A stretch of DNA of 64,000 nt, taken from contig NZ_JAUSBN010000067.1 of the NCBI RefSeq assembly GCF_030651995.1, positions 1-64,000 of the forward strand, given 5' to 3'. Positions 52,501-61,281 of the stretch are shown here, piece by piece. Within the stretch, counting starts at the first letter, position 1; each line of letters starts with the position of its first letter. A model generated the notes under the pieces. It saw only the letters and a program-made list of their open reading frames with translations, was not told where the DNA came from and searched no databases. The translations under genes and the position numbers were made by a program. The stretch comes from Reyranella sp. GTDB lineage: Bacteria > Pseudomonadota > Alphaproteobacteria > Reyranellales > Reyranellaceae.

Positions 52501-52724
52501 GCTCGGCGCCCTACCTGATCACGACGGCGCGCGGCTCGATGTCGTCACCGTCGCTCAACGTCTCGCGCGGCAGCGCCAAGGACCCGCCGGGCATGGCCAG
52601 CACCCTGCCGGGCGCGCAGCAGCTGCAGCAGCTTGAGCAGCAGATCCTGCCGGGCCAGCAGCGCTCGCTGGTCCCCAATATTCCGATCCCCAACATTCCA
52701 ATCCCCAATATTTTCGGCCGTTAG
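49506..52724 (+). CDS. AsmA-family protein
   Basis: A 1072-residue protein with an N-terminal membrane anchor (LLIGGGGIVALLVVALVALP) and the AsmA domain (IDVNSYKPLIVSQVKAATGR), followed by long beta repeats and an AsmA C-terminal domain (AGGVLTDKGLTVQGNRATAR). AsmA-like proteins are bridge-like and carry phospholipids to the outer membrane. A proline-rich linker lies near residue 350. The last 15 residues repeat the motif N-I-P-I-P three times. Confidence 0.88.
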   Translation: MTPTTRKRLLIGGGGIVALLVVALVALPALIDVNSYKPLIVSQVKAATGRDLVIDGPISLSLLPTPTVSVTGVKFFNAPGSKNANMVEVKSVTVRPSLLALLGGSIEVSEVTLVEPKIVLEINAEGRPNWEFAPSVAEAKPAAAKPSTPRPLSLGRLTIDNGTLIFSDSKAGLSVVAEKANFTASVGSIDGPYSLAGDASVNGAPLRLDLAVGARGSNGHTADLALQAGGGKLGFKGTLSELGVAAKISGAASASADSLTTFVGTLVRLAGQPEPVLPPILAGKFSFDGGVDVSQTAFAARDFKMALGQDNGSGSLSVVLKPRLAVEGRIVVPKLDLDRWLAALQQPAPAATPAAPAAPPANAPAATSQSLLGDLTAKLAFEIGEVIYNKQPVRNVVLDIDARGGAVAVPKLTATLPGDMVLQAQSTLTGDAARPGVTGQFSLVGPKLRETLSWLAVDVSSVPPSKLQKLSLRGRMSSTGGNVQVSDAVFELDDLKGSGGVTVTFTVPLSIVTSVSLDTLDLDSFLVPVAARQKPAASASAPASAPAVAGPTVGLKARVARLIYNKETIQGVDVDVALQGTTLRLNDVKVSNLGGGRLAVRGTVANYSAPQPRADIAFNFEAPDMSRVLKVAGTTAPADLGAVSASGGVAGTIEQLTLRDLNVNAMGQSVKATGSLALPGASRGAPQSAAYKGNLVLNGQALDGSIDARLSGRTTINADLRANVLDLDRIGGSGGAPARPAARGQAASRPIDTAPLRSIDGSLKLAAGTLVSSPLRIGNADLAASLKDGILTVQHFKGSLYGGSLALAGTVNATRPALSFDFKGDANSIILGEMLRSTSGTNQFGSAIKVTVDGKLNANGITLRGGGTTSDQIRASMAGGAQLGGHIFIGADRALQMLGSMAAGAASTVIDQTLGNVLGAVGQRGMSPTSMLNAISLVLNRFVNHDSPIGGQIDIAGGVLTDKGLTVQGNRATARISTRTNLGASTTDTTVNFYIAEDGSAPYLITTARGSMSSPSLNVSRGSAKDPPGMASTLPGAQQLQQLEQQILPGQQRSLVPNIPIPNIPIPNIFGR

Positions 52725-52732
52725 GAGTTCCC

Positions 52733-53563
52733 GTGCTTGATCGTTTGAAGTCCGTGCTGAAGGCGCGGTTCGGCTCCGCGCCCGCTCTGTCAGAAGCTCC
52801 CAGGGGCGTCGAGGTCCTGGCCGAGATGGCCAACCGCCGGGTCGTGCGGCGCTATTCCGACAAGCCACTGGATCCGGCCCTGCTGGACACGCTCTGCGCG
52901 GTGGCGCTGTCGGCGCCCTCGAAGAGCGACCTGCAGCAGGCCGACATCGTGATCGTCACCGACAAGGCGCAGCGCGAGAAGCTCCAGGCCCTGATCCCGG
53001 AGAACCCGTGGGCCGCCGCCGGTCCGGCGCTGCTGGTCTTCTGCGGCAACAACCGCCGGCACCGGCTGCTGTTCGACTGGCGCGGCCGGCCCTTCGTGAA
53101 CGACTATCTCGACCCGTTCTTCAATGCCGCCGTCGATGCCGGCATCGTGCTCGCCACCTTCATCGCAGCCGCCGACCGGGTCGGACTCGGGACCTGCCCG
53201 ATCAGCCAGATCCGCAACCAGGCGGCCCGCGTCTCCGAGGTGCTGGGCCTGCCGCAGCATGTCTTCCCGGTGGCCGGGCTCGGCGTCGGCTGGCCGTCCT
53301 TCGAGGGCGTGATGAGCCCGCGGCTGGGACTGGACGTCTCGATCCATCGCGACCGCTACGACGAGACGGGCCTGCGGGAGAAGGTCGAGGCCTACGACCG
53401 GCGGCGCAACGAGACCCAGCCCTACAAGAACCAGCGCTTCGTGGAGACATTCGGCGAGGACCCGGCCTATGGCTGGTCCGAGGACAAGGCCCGGCAATAT
53501 TCGGTGCCGGAGCGCGCCGATTTCGGCGCATTCGTGCGCGCGAAGGGCTTCAATCTCGACTGA
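52733..53563 (+). CDS. Nitroreductase-family protein
   Basis: A 276-residue FMN-dependent oxidoreductase of the nitroreductase fold. FMN-binding RRVVRRYSDKPLDPALLDT and ALSAPSKSDLQQAD near the N-terminus, and GLGTCPISQIRNQA later, are visible. It could reduce nitro or quinone compounds. The GTG at 52733 follows AGGAG. Its last 14 bp overlap the opposing RHH gene. Confidence 0.85.
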   Translation: MLDRLKSVLKARFGSAPALSEAPRGVEVLAEMANRRVVRRYSDKPLDPALLDTLCAVALSAPSKSDLQQADIVIVTDKAQREKLQALIPENPWAAAGPALLVFCGNNRRHRLLFDWRGRPFVNDYLDPFFNAAVDAGIVLATFIAAADRVGLGTCPISQIRNQAARVSEVLGLPQHVFPVAGLGVGWPSFEGVMSPRLGLDVSIHRDRYDETGLREKVEAYDRRRNETQPYKNQRFVETFGEDPAYGWSEDKARQYSVPERADFGAFVRAKGFNLD

Positions 53564-53774
53564 TCGTGCGTTTCTTCAGTTCGTGCAGCACATGAAGCCG
53601 GAGCGCGCTCGACAGGTTGGCCTGCCCCTGTGTCCGGCCGCGGTCGACCTCCGCCACCAGGGCGTTGAGCGACAGGCCGCGCGCCTGGGAGAGGGCTGAA
53701 AGCTCGGTCCAGAAGGCATCTTCCAGCGAGATGCTGGTACGGTGGCCGTCGATTGTGACCGAGCGTTTGCGCAT
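53550..53774 (-). CDS. Ribbon-helix-helix domain protein
   Basis: A 74-residue protein of the small RHH_4 type. The N-terminal strand RSVTIDGHRTSISLEDAFWT is followed by two helices, QARGLSLNALVAEVDR and NLSSALRLHVLHEL. Such proteins are DNA-binding regulators. ATG at 53774 gives the normal N-terminus; an in-frame ATG at 53822 would overlap the typA promoter. Confidence 0.82.
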   Translation of the reverse strand: MRKRSVTIDGHRTSISLEDAFWTELSALSQARGLSLNALVAEVDRGRTQGQANLSSALRLHVLHELKKRTISRD

Positions 53775-53828
53775 GACGGGACTGTGGCAGCGGGCCCGGG
53801 CAGCGGCAACACGCCTCCTCAACCTGCC

Positions 53829-53857
53829 TTGCCGCCGTCACAGAGCGTGCGTATAAG
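53829..53857 (+). promoter_or_regulatory. Promoter of typA
   Basis: TTGCCG (53829-53834), a 17-bp spacer and TATAAG (53852-53857) lie 32 bp before the typA ATG. The ribosome-binding site is weak (CCGGACAAA). Confidence 0.55.
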
Positions 53858-53889
53858 CGCGCCCAACCAACCCCTCCGGACAAATCATT

Positions 53890-55719
53890 ATGGAAATTCG
53901 TAACGTCGCGATCATCGCGCACGTCGACCATGGCAAGACCACACTGGTCGATTGCCTGCTGAAGCAGAGCGGCACCTTCCGCGAAAACCAGCAGGTGGCC
54001 GAGCGCGCCATGGATTCGAACGACCTCGAACGCGAACGAGGGATCACCATCCTTGCCAAGGCGACCTCGGTCGAGTGGCACGGCACCCGTATCAACATCG
54101 TCGATACGCCCGGCCACGCCGACTTCGGCGGTGAGGTCGAGCGCATCCTGTCGATGGTCGATGGCGTGGTCCTGCTGGTCGACGCCGCCGAAGGGCCGCT
54201 GCCGCAGACCAAGTTCGTTCTGGGCAAGGCGCTGCGCCTTGGCCTGAAGCCGATCGTGCTGATCAACAAGGTCGACCGTTCCGACGCCCGCGCCCATGAG
54301 GTGCACGACGAGGTGTTCGACCTGTTCTCGGCGCTCGAGGCCAACGACGAGCAGCTCGACTTCCCGACGCTCTTTGCCTCGGCCCGCCAGGGCTGGGCCG
54401 CGACTTCGCTCGAGGCCGAGCACACCGACATGACGCCGCTGTTCGAGCTTCTGGTGAAGCACGTGCCGGCGCCGAAGGTCGATCCCGATCCGGCGTTCCG
54501 CATGCTGGTGACGACGCTCGAGGCCGACAACTTCCTGGGCCGCATCCTGACGGGGCGCATCCTGTCGGGTTCGATCAAGCCCAACTCGATGGTCAAGGCG
54601 CTGGCCCGCGACGGCAAGGAACTCGAGCAGACGCGCATCACGCGCATCCTGGCCTTCCGCGGCCTCGAGCGCGTGGCGCTCGAGTCGGCCGAGGCCGGCG
54701 ACATCGTGGCCATTGCCGGCATGAAGGTCGCCACCGTGGCCGACACGATCGGTGATCTGACGATCTCCGAGCCGATACACTCGCAGCCGATCGATCCGCC
54801 GACTCTCGCCATGACCTTCATGGTGAACGACTCGCCGCTCGCCGGCACCGAAGGCGACAAGGTGACGACCCGCATGATCCGCGCGCGCCTGATGCGCGAG
54901 GCCGAGGGCAACGTCGCGATCCGCGTCACCGACACGGAAAACGCCGACTCCTACGAGGTCGCCGGTCGCGGCGAACTGCAGCTCGGCGTGCTGATCGAGA
55001 CGATGCGCCGCGAGGGCTTCGAACTCGCCGTCGGCCGTCCGCGCGTGCTGTTCCAGACGGATCCGGTCACCGGCCAGCGGCAGGAGCCGATCGAGGAAGT
55101 CGTGATCGACGTCGACGACGCCTATACCGGCGCGGTCGTCGAGCAGATCTCGCTGCGCAAGGGCGAACTGCAGGACATGCGGCCGTCGGGCGCCGGCAAG
55201 ACGCGCCTGGTGTTCTACGCCCCGTCGCGCGGCCTGATCGGCTATCATGGCGAGTTCCTGACCGACACGCGCGGCACCGGCGTGATGAATCGCCTGTTCC
55301 ACGAGTACGGCGCCTATCGTGGCCCGATCGCCGGCCGCCGCAACGGTGCGCTGATCGCCAACGCCGCAGGCAACGCGGTGATGTACGCGATGTGGAACCT
55401 CGAGGATCGCGGCCCGATGTTCATCGAGCCCGGCGTGCCCGTTTACATGGGCATGGTGATCGGCGAGCACAGCCGCGGCAACGACCTCGAAGTGAACGTC
55501 CTCAAGGGCAAGCAGCTCACCAACATCCGTGCCGCCGGCAAGGACGAGGCCGTCCGCCTCACGCCGCCGCGCAAGATGTCGCTCGAGCAGGCAATCGCCT
55601 ATATTGAGGAGGACGAACTGGTCGAGATCACCCCGAAATCGATCCGGCTGCGCAAGCGCTTCCTCAATGCCGAGGACCGCAAGCGCGCCAAGAAGCAGGC
55701 CGCTGCGGCGGCGGAGTAA
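53890..55719 (+). CDS. typA: GTPase TypA/BipA
   Basis: A 609-residue translational GTPase. G1 AHVDHGKTT, G2-region RERGITI, G3 DTPGHADFGG, G4 NKVD and the C-terminal domain typical of the protein (EVNVLKGKQLTNIRAAGKDE) are intact. BipA helps assemble the 50S subunit and is needed at low temperature and in stress. A DUF6481 gene follows after 10 bp. Confidence 0.95.
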   Translation: MEIRNVAIIAHVDHGKTTLVDCLLKQSGTFRENQQVAERAMDSNDLERERGITILAKATSVEWHGTRINIVDTPGHADFGGEVERILSMVDGVVLLVDAAEGPLPQTKFVLGKALRLGLKPIVLINKVDRSDARAHEVHDEVFDLFSALEANDEQLDFPTLFASARQGWAATSLEAEHTDMTPLFELLVKHVPAPKVDPDPAFRMLVTTLEADNFLGRILTGRILSGSIKPNSMVKALARDGKELEQTRITRILAFRGLERVALESAEAGDIVAIAGMKVATVADTIGDLTISEPIHSQPIDPPTLAMTFMVNDSPLAGTEGDKVTTRMIRARLMREAEGNVAIRVTDTENADSYEVAGRGELQLGVLIETMRREGFELAVGRPRVLFQTDPVTGQRQEPIEEVVIDVDDAYTGAVVEQISLRKGELQDMRPSGAGKTRLVFYAPSRGLIGYHGEFLTDTRGTGVMNRLFHEYGAYRGPIAGRRNGALIANAAGNAVMYAMWNLEDRGPMFIEPGVPVYMGMVIGEHSRGNDLEVNVLKGKQLTNIRAAGKDEAVRLTPPRKMSLEQAIAYIEEDELVEITPKSIRLRKRFLNAEDRKRAKKQAAAAAE

Positions 55720-55729
55720 AGACTAGGAC

Positions 55730-56155
55730 ATGAGCGGCAGGAACGTGGATTTCGGCGATCGCCTTGCGACCGCCGCGGCGGCCAAGCAGGCCTTGCTCGA
55801 GAAGGCCAAGGCCAAGGCCAACGATCCGGAACTGATCAAGAAGCAGGCCGAGCGCGCCGCCATCGCGGCCGCCCGCGACGCTCGCGAGGCCGAGCGCCGG
55901 GAAGCCAAGCGGCTGGAAGACGAGCGCATCGCCGCCGAACTGGCGGCGGCGAAGGAAGCGGCGGACGCGGCAGCTGCAATAGTGGCCGCAGAGGCTGCAG
56001 CCGCGGCCGCAGAAGCCGCTGCGGCGGCCGAAGCTGCGGAGGCCGAGCGTGCCGCCCGGCGGGCTGCTGCTAAGCCGGTGCTGACGGAGGCCGAGCAGAA
56101 GGCCGCCCGCGACGCCCGCTACGCCGCCCGCAAGGCGCGCAAGGGCAAGCGATAA
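55730..56155 (+). CDS. DUF6481 family protein, alanine-rich coiled coil
   Basis: A 141-residue protein with FGDRLATAAAAKQALLEKAK, DPELIKKQAERAAIAAARDA, and the conserved ending RDARYAARKARKGKR, as in DUF6481. Residues about 40-115 are alanine/glutamate-rich and likely form a coiled coil. Function unknown. It follows typA by 10 bp. Confidence 0.8.
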   Translation: MSGRNVDFGDRLATAAAAKQALLEKAKAKANDPELIKKQAERAAIAAARDAREAERREAKRLEDERIAAELAAAKEAADAAAAIVAAEAAAAAAEAAAAAEAAEAERAARRAAAKPVLTEAEQKAARDARYAARKARKGKR

Positions 56156-56176
56156 AGTGTCGGCCGGCGGAGTGCC

Positions 56177-56857
56177 TCAGAGCGCTCCGCCCGTCAACGA
56201 TGCGCGCTGGCTGATCTCGATGTGGTTGCCGTCGGGATCGCAGACGAACGCATAGCGCACCGTGTCGCCCAGCACGCGCGGCTCGCCGCCCGAGGCGCCG
56301 CCGCGCTCCAGGATGCCGGCATATTCGGCCAGGCAATCCCACACCTGCACCGTCATGTAGCGATAGCCCGGCCCGCGCCACTGGCCGACCGCGCTCTCGA
56401 CCTTGCCCTGCTCCGCCACCACGACCAGCGAGTCGCCGCAACGGTAGCGGCCCTCGCCGGCGCGCTCGAACTGCATGGCGTGCGTCCAGAACCGGTCGTG
56501 CGCCGCGGGATCGTTGACCCGGAGCAGGATCGCGACGCCTTCGACGCCGTTGCGGCCCTTCGGCACCAGGGTCACCCGGTTGCCGTCCGGATCGGTGAGC
56601 GGTTGCGGTGCCGCGAGCCCTTCGCGCGCGATTTCCAGGCCGACGATGCCGGAGGGCGGCACGTCGGGCAGGGGCCCGCGCGCATGGTTCATCTTCAGAA
56701 TCGAGCCGTTCATGTGATGGCGGTGCTGCTGCATGCCGCCCCCCAGCTTGCCCATATGGTCGTAGGGCAGGCCGACCGTCTGCTGCCAGAAGGCGAGCTG
56801 TTCGTCGCGCGTGGTGGAGAAGAGGCCGACGTCGAGATGCTGCTTGGCGAGGTTCAT
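56177..56857 (-). CDS. VOC-family (glyoxalase-like) protein
   Basis: A 226-residue protein with two VOC modules, LDVGLFSTTRDEQLAFWQQT and VEGVAILLRVNDPAAHDRFW, the second ending CDPDGNHIEISQ. VOC enzymes bind a metal through histidine and glutamate residues and perform isomerase or dioxygenase chemistry. ATG at 56857 gives the first module. It converges on DUF6481 with a 21-bp gap. Confidence 0.85.
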   Translation of the reverse strand: MNLAKQHLDVGLFSTTRDEQLAFWQQTVGLPYDHMGKLGGGMQQHRHHMNGSILKMNHARGPLPDVPPSGIVGLEIAREGLAAPQPLTDPDGNRVTLVPKGRNGVEGVAILLRVNDPAAHDRFWTHAMQFERAGEGRYRCGDSLVVVAEQGKVESAVGQWRGPGYRYMTVQVWDCLAEYAGILERGGASGGEPRVLGDTVRYAFVCDPDGNHIEISQRASLTGGAL

Positions 56858-56923
56858 GGGCGCCAGTGTAGCGCGGGACGGGAAACAAATCTTACAAAGC
56901 CCGCCACGACGACGCTGCACAGC

Positions 56924-56937
56924 GGTCCTAGAACCGA
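56924..56937. promoter_or_regulatory. Second copy of the GGTYCTAGAACCGA motif
   Basis: GGTCCTAGAACCGA lies 43 bp before the SH3-domain gene start and differs by one base from 47676-47689. Here the palindrome has one mismatch. Confidence 0.3.
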
Positions 56938-56979
56938 TCGGGGGAAGGGACCGGCTGCTGGGGAGCCGCCGGCAAGAAC

Positions 56980-57468
56980 ATGGGAAGGGCTTCGGTGGTT
57001 CGCGTCATCATCGGCACGGTCGCCGTGCTTGCCGGCTTCGCCGTCGTCGAACGCTCGGTCGATGCCAGTACCGGTCCGGCCGGATCGTGCGTGCCGACCG
57101 AAGTTCATGCGCTGCCGCCCCCGGGAGACACCGTGGCGGTCAGGTCAGGGCCGACGATGAATTCGCCCATGATCGGGGTGCTTCGAAGCCGCGCGGCCGT
57201 CCACCTGTCCGGCGGCCAGGGCGGGTGGGCGCACATCGCACTCACCGACGCGCCGCACCTCGATGGCTGGGTGCCGGCGGACCAGCTCTGGGTCGACGTC
57301 GAGGCGGGCCGCGCGCTCCATAGCCTGCCGGGGCCGCTCGGCCGGAAACTCGGGATGTCCGATGGCGACACGGGCAGCTTCCGCGTGCTCGGTTGCCACG
57401 GCCCCTGGCTGCACGTCATCAACGCCCGCGCGGGCGCCGTGTGGATCGACAGCCGCCAGTCGTCCTAA
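56980..57468 (+). CDS. Exported SH3-domain protein
   Basis: A 162-residue protein with an N-terminal membrane anchor or signal (VVRVIIGTVAVLAGFAV) and an SH3 type 3 module (GDTVAVRSGPTMNSPMIGVL, then GWAHIALTDAPHLDGWVPAD). Such modules bind peptides or cell-wall material in the periplasm. A second, weaker SH3-like strand pattern occupies the C-terminal half. Its stop is followed by a type B repeat pair. Confidence 0.75.
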   Translation: MGRASVVRVIIGTVAVLAGFAVVERSVDASTGPAGSCVPTEVHALPPPGDTVAVRSGPTMNSPMIGVLRSRAAVHLSGGQGGWAHIALTDAPHLDGWVPADQLWVDVEAGRALHSLPGPLGRKLGMSDGDTGSFRVLGCHGPWLHVINARAGAVWIDSRQSS

Positions 57469-57469
57469 G

Positions 57470-57598
57470 CCCGTCGTCTCGACCGGAGCACCGAAGGTGC
57501 GGAGTGGAGAGACCTGCTCTCCACGCAAAGCCGGCAAATCGTGGAAAGAAGGTCTCTCCACTACGCCGAGCTGCGCTCGGCTCCGGTCGAGACGACGG
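57470..57598. repeat. REPIN-like paired inverted repeat, type B, perfect ends
   Basis: Ends are perfect 18-bp inverted repeats: CCGTCGTCTCGACCGGAG (57471-57488) and its complement (57581-57598). Inside, both arms hold GTGGAGAGACC and an extra arm hairpin of different sequence. The pair fills the convergent gap between the SH3 and fumarase genes and is followed by GGCTTTCTTC. Confidence 0.9.
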
Positions 57599-57621
57599 AG
57601 GCTTTCTTCTTTCAGTGACCG

Positions 57622-59238
57622 TCAGATCTTCAGGTCGCTGAAGAAGTCGTTGCCCTTGTCGTCGGTGATGATGAAGGCCGGGAAGTTCTCGACCTGGATG
57701 CGCCAGATCGCTTCCATGCCGAGCTCGGGATACTCCAGCACCTCGACCTTCTTGATGACGTCCTGCGCCAGGATGGCGGCCGGGCCGCCGATCGAGCCGA
57801 GATAGAAGCCCTTGTGCTTGCGGCAAGCGTCGACGACCTGCTTGCTGCGGTTGCCCTTGGCCAGCATGACCATCGAGCCGCCATTGGCCTGGAAGAGGTC
57901 GACATAGGAATCCATGCGGCCGGCCGTGGTCGGGCCAAACGAGCCCGAGGCCATGCCGGTCGGCGTCTTGGCGGGGCCGGCGTAGTAGACCGGGAACTGC
58001 TTGAAATAGTCCGGCAGGCCCTCGCCGCGATCGAGCCGCTCCTTGAGCTTGGCATGCGCGGAGTCGCGCGCCACGATCAGCGTGCCGCTGAGGTTCACGC
58101 GGGTCTTCACCGGATGCCTGGTCAGCACCGAGAGCGTGTGCGCCATGCCCTTGTTCAGGTCGACCGAGACCACGTCGCCCGAGAGCTGCGCCGGCTCGAC
58201 CTCGGGCAGGAACTGCGCCGGGTTGTGCTCGAGCTGCTCGAGGAAGACGCCGTCCTTCGTGATCTTGCCGACGGCCTGGCGGTCGGCCGAGCAGGAGACG
58301 CCGATGCCGATCGGCACCGAGGCGCCGTGCCGGGCGATGCGGATCACGCGCACGTCGTGGCAGAAATACTTGCCGCCGAACTGCGCGCCGATTCCCATCT
58401 GGCGCGTGAGCTCCAGCACCTTCTGTTCCATCTCGCGATCGCGGATGGCGACGCCCTTGTTGTTGCCCTCGCCGGGCAGGTCGTCGAGGTAGCGCGTCGA
58501 GGCGAGCTTCACCGTCTTGAGATTCATCTCCGCCGAGGTGCCGCCGACCACGATGGCCAGGTGATAGGGCGGGCAGGCGGCGGTGCCCAGCGTGCGGATC
58601 TGGGTGTCGAGGAACTTGAGCAGCGAGGCCTCGTTCAGCACGGCCGGGGTCTGCTGGTGCAGGTAGGTCTTGTTGGCCGAGCCGCCGCCCTTGGCGACGA
58701 ACAGGAACTTGTAGGCGTCGCCGTCGGTCGCATAGATGTCGATCTGCGCCGGCAGGTTGGTGCCGGTCTGCACTTCCTTGAACATCGACAGCGGCGAGAC
58801 CTGCGAATAACGCAGGTTGGTCTCGGTGTAGGTCTTGTAGACGCCCCGTGCGATCGCTTCCTCGTCGCCGCCGCCGGTCCACACCGCCTGGCCCTTCTTG
58901 GCCATGACGATGGCCGTGCCGGTGTCCTGGCACATCGGCAGCACGCCGCCGGCCGAGATGTTGGCGTTCTTCAGCAGCTCGAGCGCCACATAGCGGTCGT
59001 TGGCCGAGGCCTCGCCGTCGTCGAGGATGTTGCGCAGCTGCTGGAGATGGCCCGGGCGCAGCAGGTGGGAAATGTCGTGGAAGGCCGCGGCCGTCAGGGT
59101 GGTCAGCGCCTCAGGTTCGACGGTGAGCACGTCGCGGCCGTTGAATTTGGTGGTGCCGACGAAGTCCGAGGTGAGCTTGCGGTAGGGCGTCGTGTCCTCG
59201 TGGCTCGGGAACATTTCCTGAAACTGGAACTCGGGCAT
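57622..59238 (-). CDS. fumA: Class I fumarate hydratase
   Basis: A 538-residue iron-sulphur fumarase that hydrates fumarate to malate. Three cysteines for the [4Fe-4S] cluster are visible: [20 protein letters not shown] and GVSCSADRQ. Length and organisation fit the single-chain class I enzymes. It is oxygen-sensitive. It is on the minus strand downstream of sspB with a 65-bp gap. Confidence 0.95.
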   Translation of the reverse strand: MPEFQFQEMFPSHEDTTPYRKLTSDFVGTTKFNGRDVLTVEPEALTTLTAAAFHDISHLLRPGHLQQLRNILDDGEASANDRYVALELLKNANISAGGVLPMCQDTGTAIVMAKKGQAVWTGGGDEEAIARGVYKTYTETNLRYSQVSPLSMFKEVQTGTNLPAQIDIYATDGDAYKFLFVAKGGGSANKTYLHQQTPAVLNEASLLKFLDTQIRTLGTAACPPYHLAIVVGGTSAEMNLKTVKLASTRYLDDLPGEGNNKGVAIRDREMEQKVLELTRQMGIGAQFGGKYFCHDVRVIRIARHGASVPIGIGVSCSADRQAVGKITKDGVFLEQLEHNPAQFLPEVEPAQLSGDVVSVDLNKGMAHTLSVLTRHPVKTRVNLSGTLIVARDSAHAKLKERLDRGEGLPDYFKQFPVYYAGPAKTPTGMASGSFGPTTAGRMDSYVDLFQANGGSMVMLAKGNRSKQVVDACRKHKGFYLGSIGGPAAILAQDVIKKVEVLEYPELGMEAIWRIQVENFPAFIITDDKGNDFFSDLKI

Positions 59239-59303
59239 GCGTCTTCTCCTGGCGACCCTGTCGGGGCGCCGGTTTCCTGCCGCAGCCGGGCCGCGGCGTC
59301 TAC

Positions 59304-59858
59304 CTACTTCTTTCGGAAGCTGTCGAGCTTGACGACCTTGGAGGCCGCGTCCTCGGGCTTGGCCGCTTCGGCGGTCGCCGCCTCGCCCTCGGTCCCGGCG
59401 GTCTCGCCTTCCGGCGGGGCGGGACGCTTCTCCGGCACGGGCAGCGGGGTCGGCTCGACCGCGCCTTCCGGCTTCTCGGCGGAGACCTTCTCTCCCGTGG
59501 CCTTGTCGCGGCGGTCGAACTGGAGACCGAAGCGGACAGACGGATCGACGAAGGCCGAGAGCGCGGCGAACGGAACCTTTATGCGCTCCTGCTGCTTGTT
59601 GAAGCTGACCGTCACCTCGAAATCGTCCTCGCGGATGATCAGGCCCCAGTACTGGTGCTGGAGCACGATGGTCATCTCGTCGGGATACTTGGCGCGCAGA
59701 TACTCCGGCAGTTCCACGCCGGGATCGTTGCTGCGGAAGCTGATGTAGAAATGGTGCGAGCCCGGCAGTCCCGTTTCCGCGACCTGAGTCAGCACGCGTC
59801 GAACGACGCTGCGCAGCGCATCGTCGACGAGAGCGTCGTAGTGAAAGCGATCGTTCAT
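59304..59858 (-). CDS. sspB: ClpXP adaptor protein SspB, alpha type
   Basis: A 184-residue protein: an N-terminal SspB domain ([20 protein letters not shown], then [19 protein letters not shown] and [20 protein letters not shown]), an alanine/proline/glutamate-rich linker and a C-terminal ClpX-binding tail ([10 protein letters not shown]). SspB brings ssrA-tagged proteins to ClpXP. ssrA lies only 82 bp upstream on the same strand. I use ATG at 59858. Confidence 0.93.
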   Translation of the reverse strand: MNDRFHYDALVDDALRSVVRRVLTQVAETGLPGSHHFYISFRSNDPGVELPEYLRAKYPDEMTIVLQHQYWGLIIREDDFEVTVSFNKQQERIKVPFAALSAFVDPSVRFGLQFDRRDKATGEKVSAEKPEGAVEPTPLPVPEKRPAPPEGETAGTEGEAATAEAAKPEDAASKVVKLDSFRKK

Positions 59859-59940
59859 GGCCTGTCGGAAATTTGAGAAAGCATCGACCCGCCCTGCCGG
59901 AGAGTCAACGATGGCAATAGCCGTCAATTGGCCGGAAGGA

Positions 59941-60224
59941 AAGTGGGGGGCTTCTGTTGCCCGGTGCCCCCCGGACCGCGCTTACGTCCGCTGTTTAGGC
60001 GGCAGCAGCGAGTGTAACGGTGTTATCGTTAGCACTTGTGAATGGCCCGTCACGGCGGAACCATACCGAGCAAAAACCGCGTCTTTACCACGCCCGTCGA
60101 TCCTGGTTCGCCCCCATCGGTTCCACCCAAGGGTGGAGAAATAGTGGTGGAGGCGCCGGGTACTGCCCCCGGGTCCGAAACGCTTATGTCACGCGGCGTT
60201 TATCGCCATAGTCGGTTTCCCGAC
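59941..60224 (-). ncRNA. ssrA: tmRNA, circularly permuted (two-piece) type
   Basis: On the minus strand the acceptor piece comes first and ends CGCCTCCACCA at 60145. After a 29-nt spacer the coding piece begins GGGGGCGAACCAGGATCGAC at 60115. GGGGGCG and CGCCTCC pair as the 7-bp acceptor stem. The tag reading frame begins GCT at 60033 and ends TAA at 59997-59995: ANDNTVTLAAAA. The T-stem CCGGG/CCCGG closes a GGCAGTA loop. GGGGGGC-GCCCCCC (59972-59945) ends the gene. A promoter TTCAAA-17-TATATG (60259-60231) precedes. tmRNA rescues stalled ribosomes. Confidence 0.92.
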
Positions 60225-60342
60225 ACCCTCCATATAGGCCCTTCCATCGGCTTTTTGAAGGCGTTTGGCGCCTTCGATCCTTCCTTGCCCGCCGGAGCCG
60301 ATTCCCCGCATAACGTCCGGCGAAACCAAGGACAGCGAACCG

Positions 60343-61281
60343 ATGCCCCTCTCCAGCGACCAGCAGGCAGAAATCGACCAGGCCCGGGCCGGGGCCCAGC
60401 CGACCTTGCGCCCGGTCGCTCCGGCGCTGGAGGAAATCCTCTACCAGGCGCTGCCGGTGCTCGATCACGGCTTCGTCCGCGTCGTCGACTACATGGGCGA
60501 CGATGCCGCGGTGGTGCAGGCGGCGCGGGTGAGCTACGGCCGCGGCACCAAGAAGGTCAGCGAGGATCGCGGCCTCATCAACTATTTGATGCGGCACCGC
60601 CATACGACGCCGTTCGAGATGTGCGAGATCAAGTACCACGTGAAGCTGCCGATCTTCGTGGCGCGGCAGTGGATCCGCCATCGCACCGCCAACGTGAACG
60701 AATATTCCGCGCGCTACTCGATCCTCGACAACGAGTTCTACGTCCCCAAGCCCGAGCACCTCGCCGCCCAGAGCGCGATGAACCGGCAGGGCCGCGACGC
60801 GGTGCTGGCGGGCAAGGAAGCCGAGCGCGTCTTCGACCTGCTGAGGAAGGACGCCGAGCTTGTCTACGAGCACTATCTGGAAATGCTGAACGAGGGAGAA
60901 GGCGGCGTGCCGCTCGATCCCGAGCGCTCCGGCCTCGCGCGCGAGCTGGCGCGCATGAACCTGTCGCTCGGCTTCTATACCCAGTGGTACTGGAAGACGA
61001 ATCTCCACAATCTCATGCACTTCCTCTCGCTGCGCGCCGACGCACATGCGCAGTACGAGATCCGCGTCTATGCCGAGACGATGCTCGATACGCTGAAGCG
61101 CTGGTGCCCGATCAGCCACGATGCCTTCGTCGAATACCGCCTGGGCGGCACGCATCTTTCCAAGACCGGCCTCGCCATCGTGAAGCGCATGCTGGCCGGC
61201 GAAAAGGTCGAGCAGAAGTCGAGCGGGCTCAGCGCCCGCGAATGGCGTGAGCTGATGGCGGCGCTCGGGCAGGCGACGTGA
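60343..61281 (+). CDS. thyX: Flavin-dependent thymidylate synthase ThyX
   Basis: A 312-residue ThyX, which makes dTMP using FAD, NADPH and methylene-tetrahydrofolate. The signature [15 protein letters not shown] is present, with [12 protein letters not shown] upstream. I use ATG at 60343; the frame upstream runs back toward ssrA. The GTG of the following GNAT gene overlaps the stop. Confidence 0.94.
   Translation: MPLSSDQQAEIDQARAGAQPTLRPVAPALEEILYQALPVLDHGFVRVVDYMGDDAAVVQAARVSYGRGTKKVSEDRGLINYLMRHRHTTPFEMCEIKYHVKLPIFVARQWIRHRTANVNEYSARYSILDNEFYVPKPEHLAAQSAMNRQGRDAVLAGKEAERVFDLLRKDAELVYEHYLEMLNEGEGGVPLDPERSGLARELARMNLSLGFYTQWYWKTNLHNLMHFLSLRADAHAQYEIRVYAETMLDTLKRWCPISHDAFVEYRLGGTHLSKTGLAIVKRMLAGEKVEQKSSGLSAREWRELMAALGQAT

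Noticed and set aside
60100-60236. tRNA gene near the thyX start
   Set aside because: The CCA-ended acceptor stem belongs to the permuted tmRNA; there is no anticodon arm.
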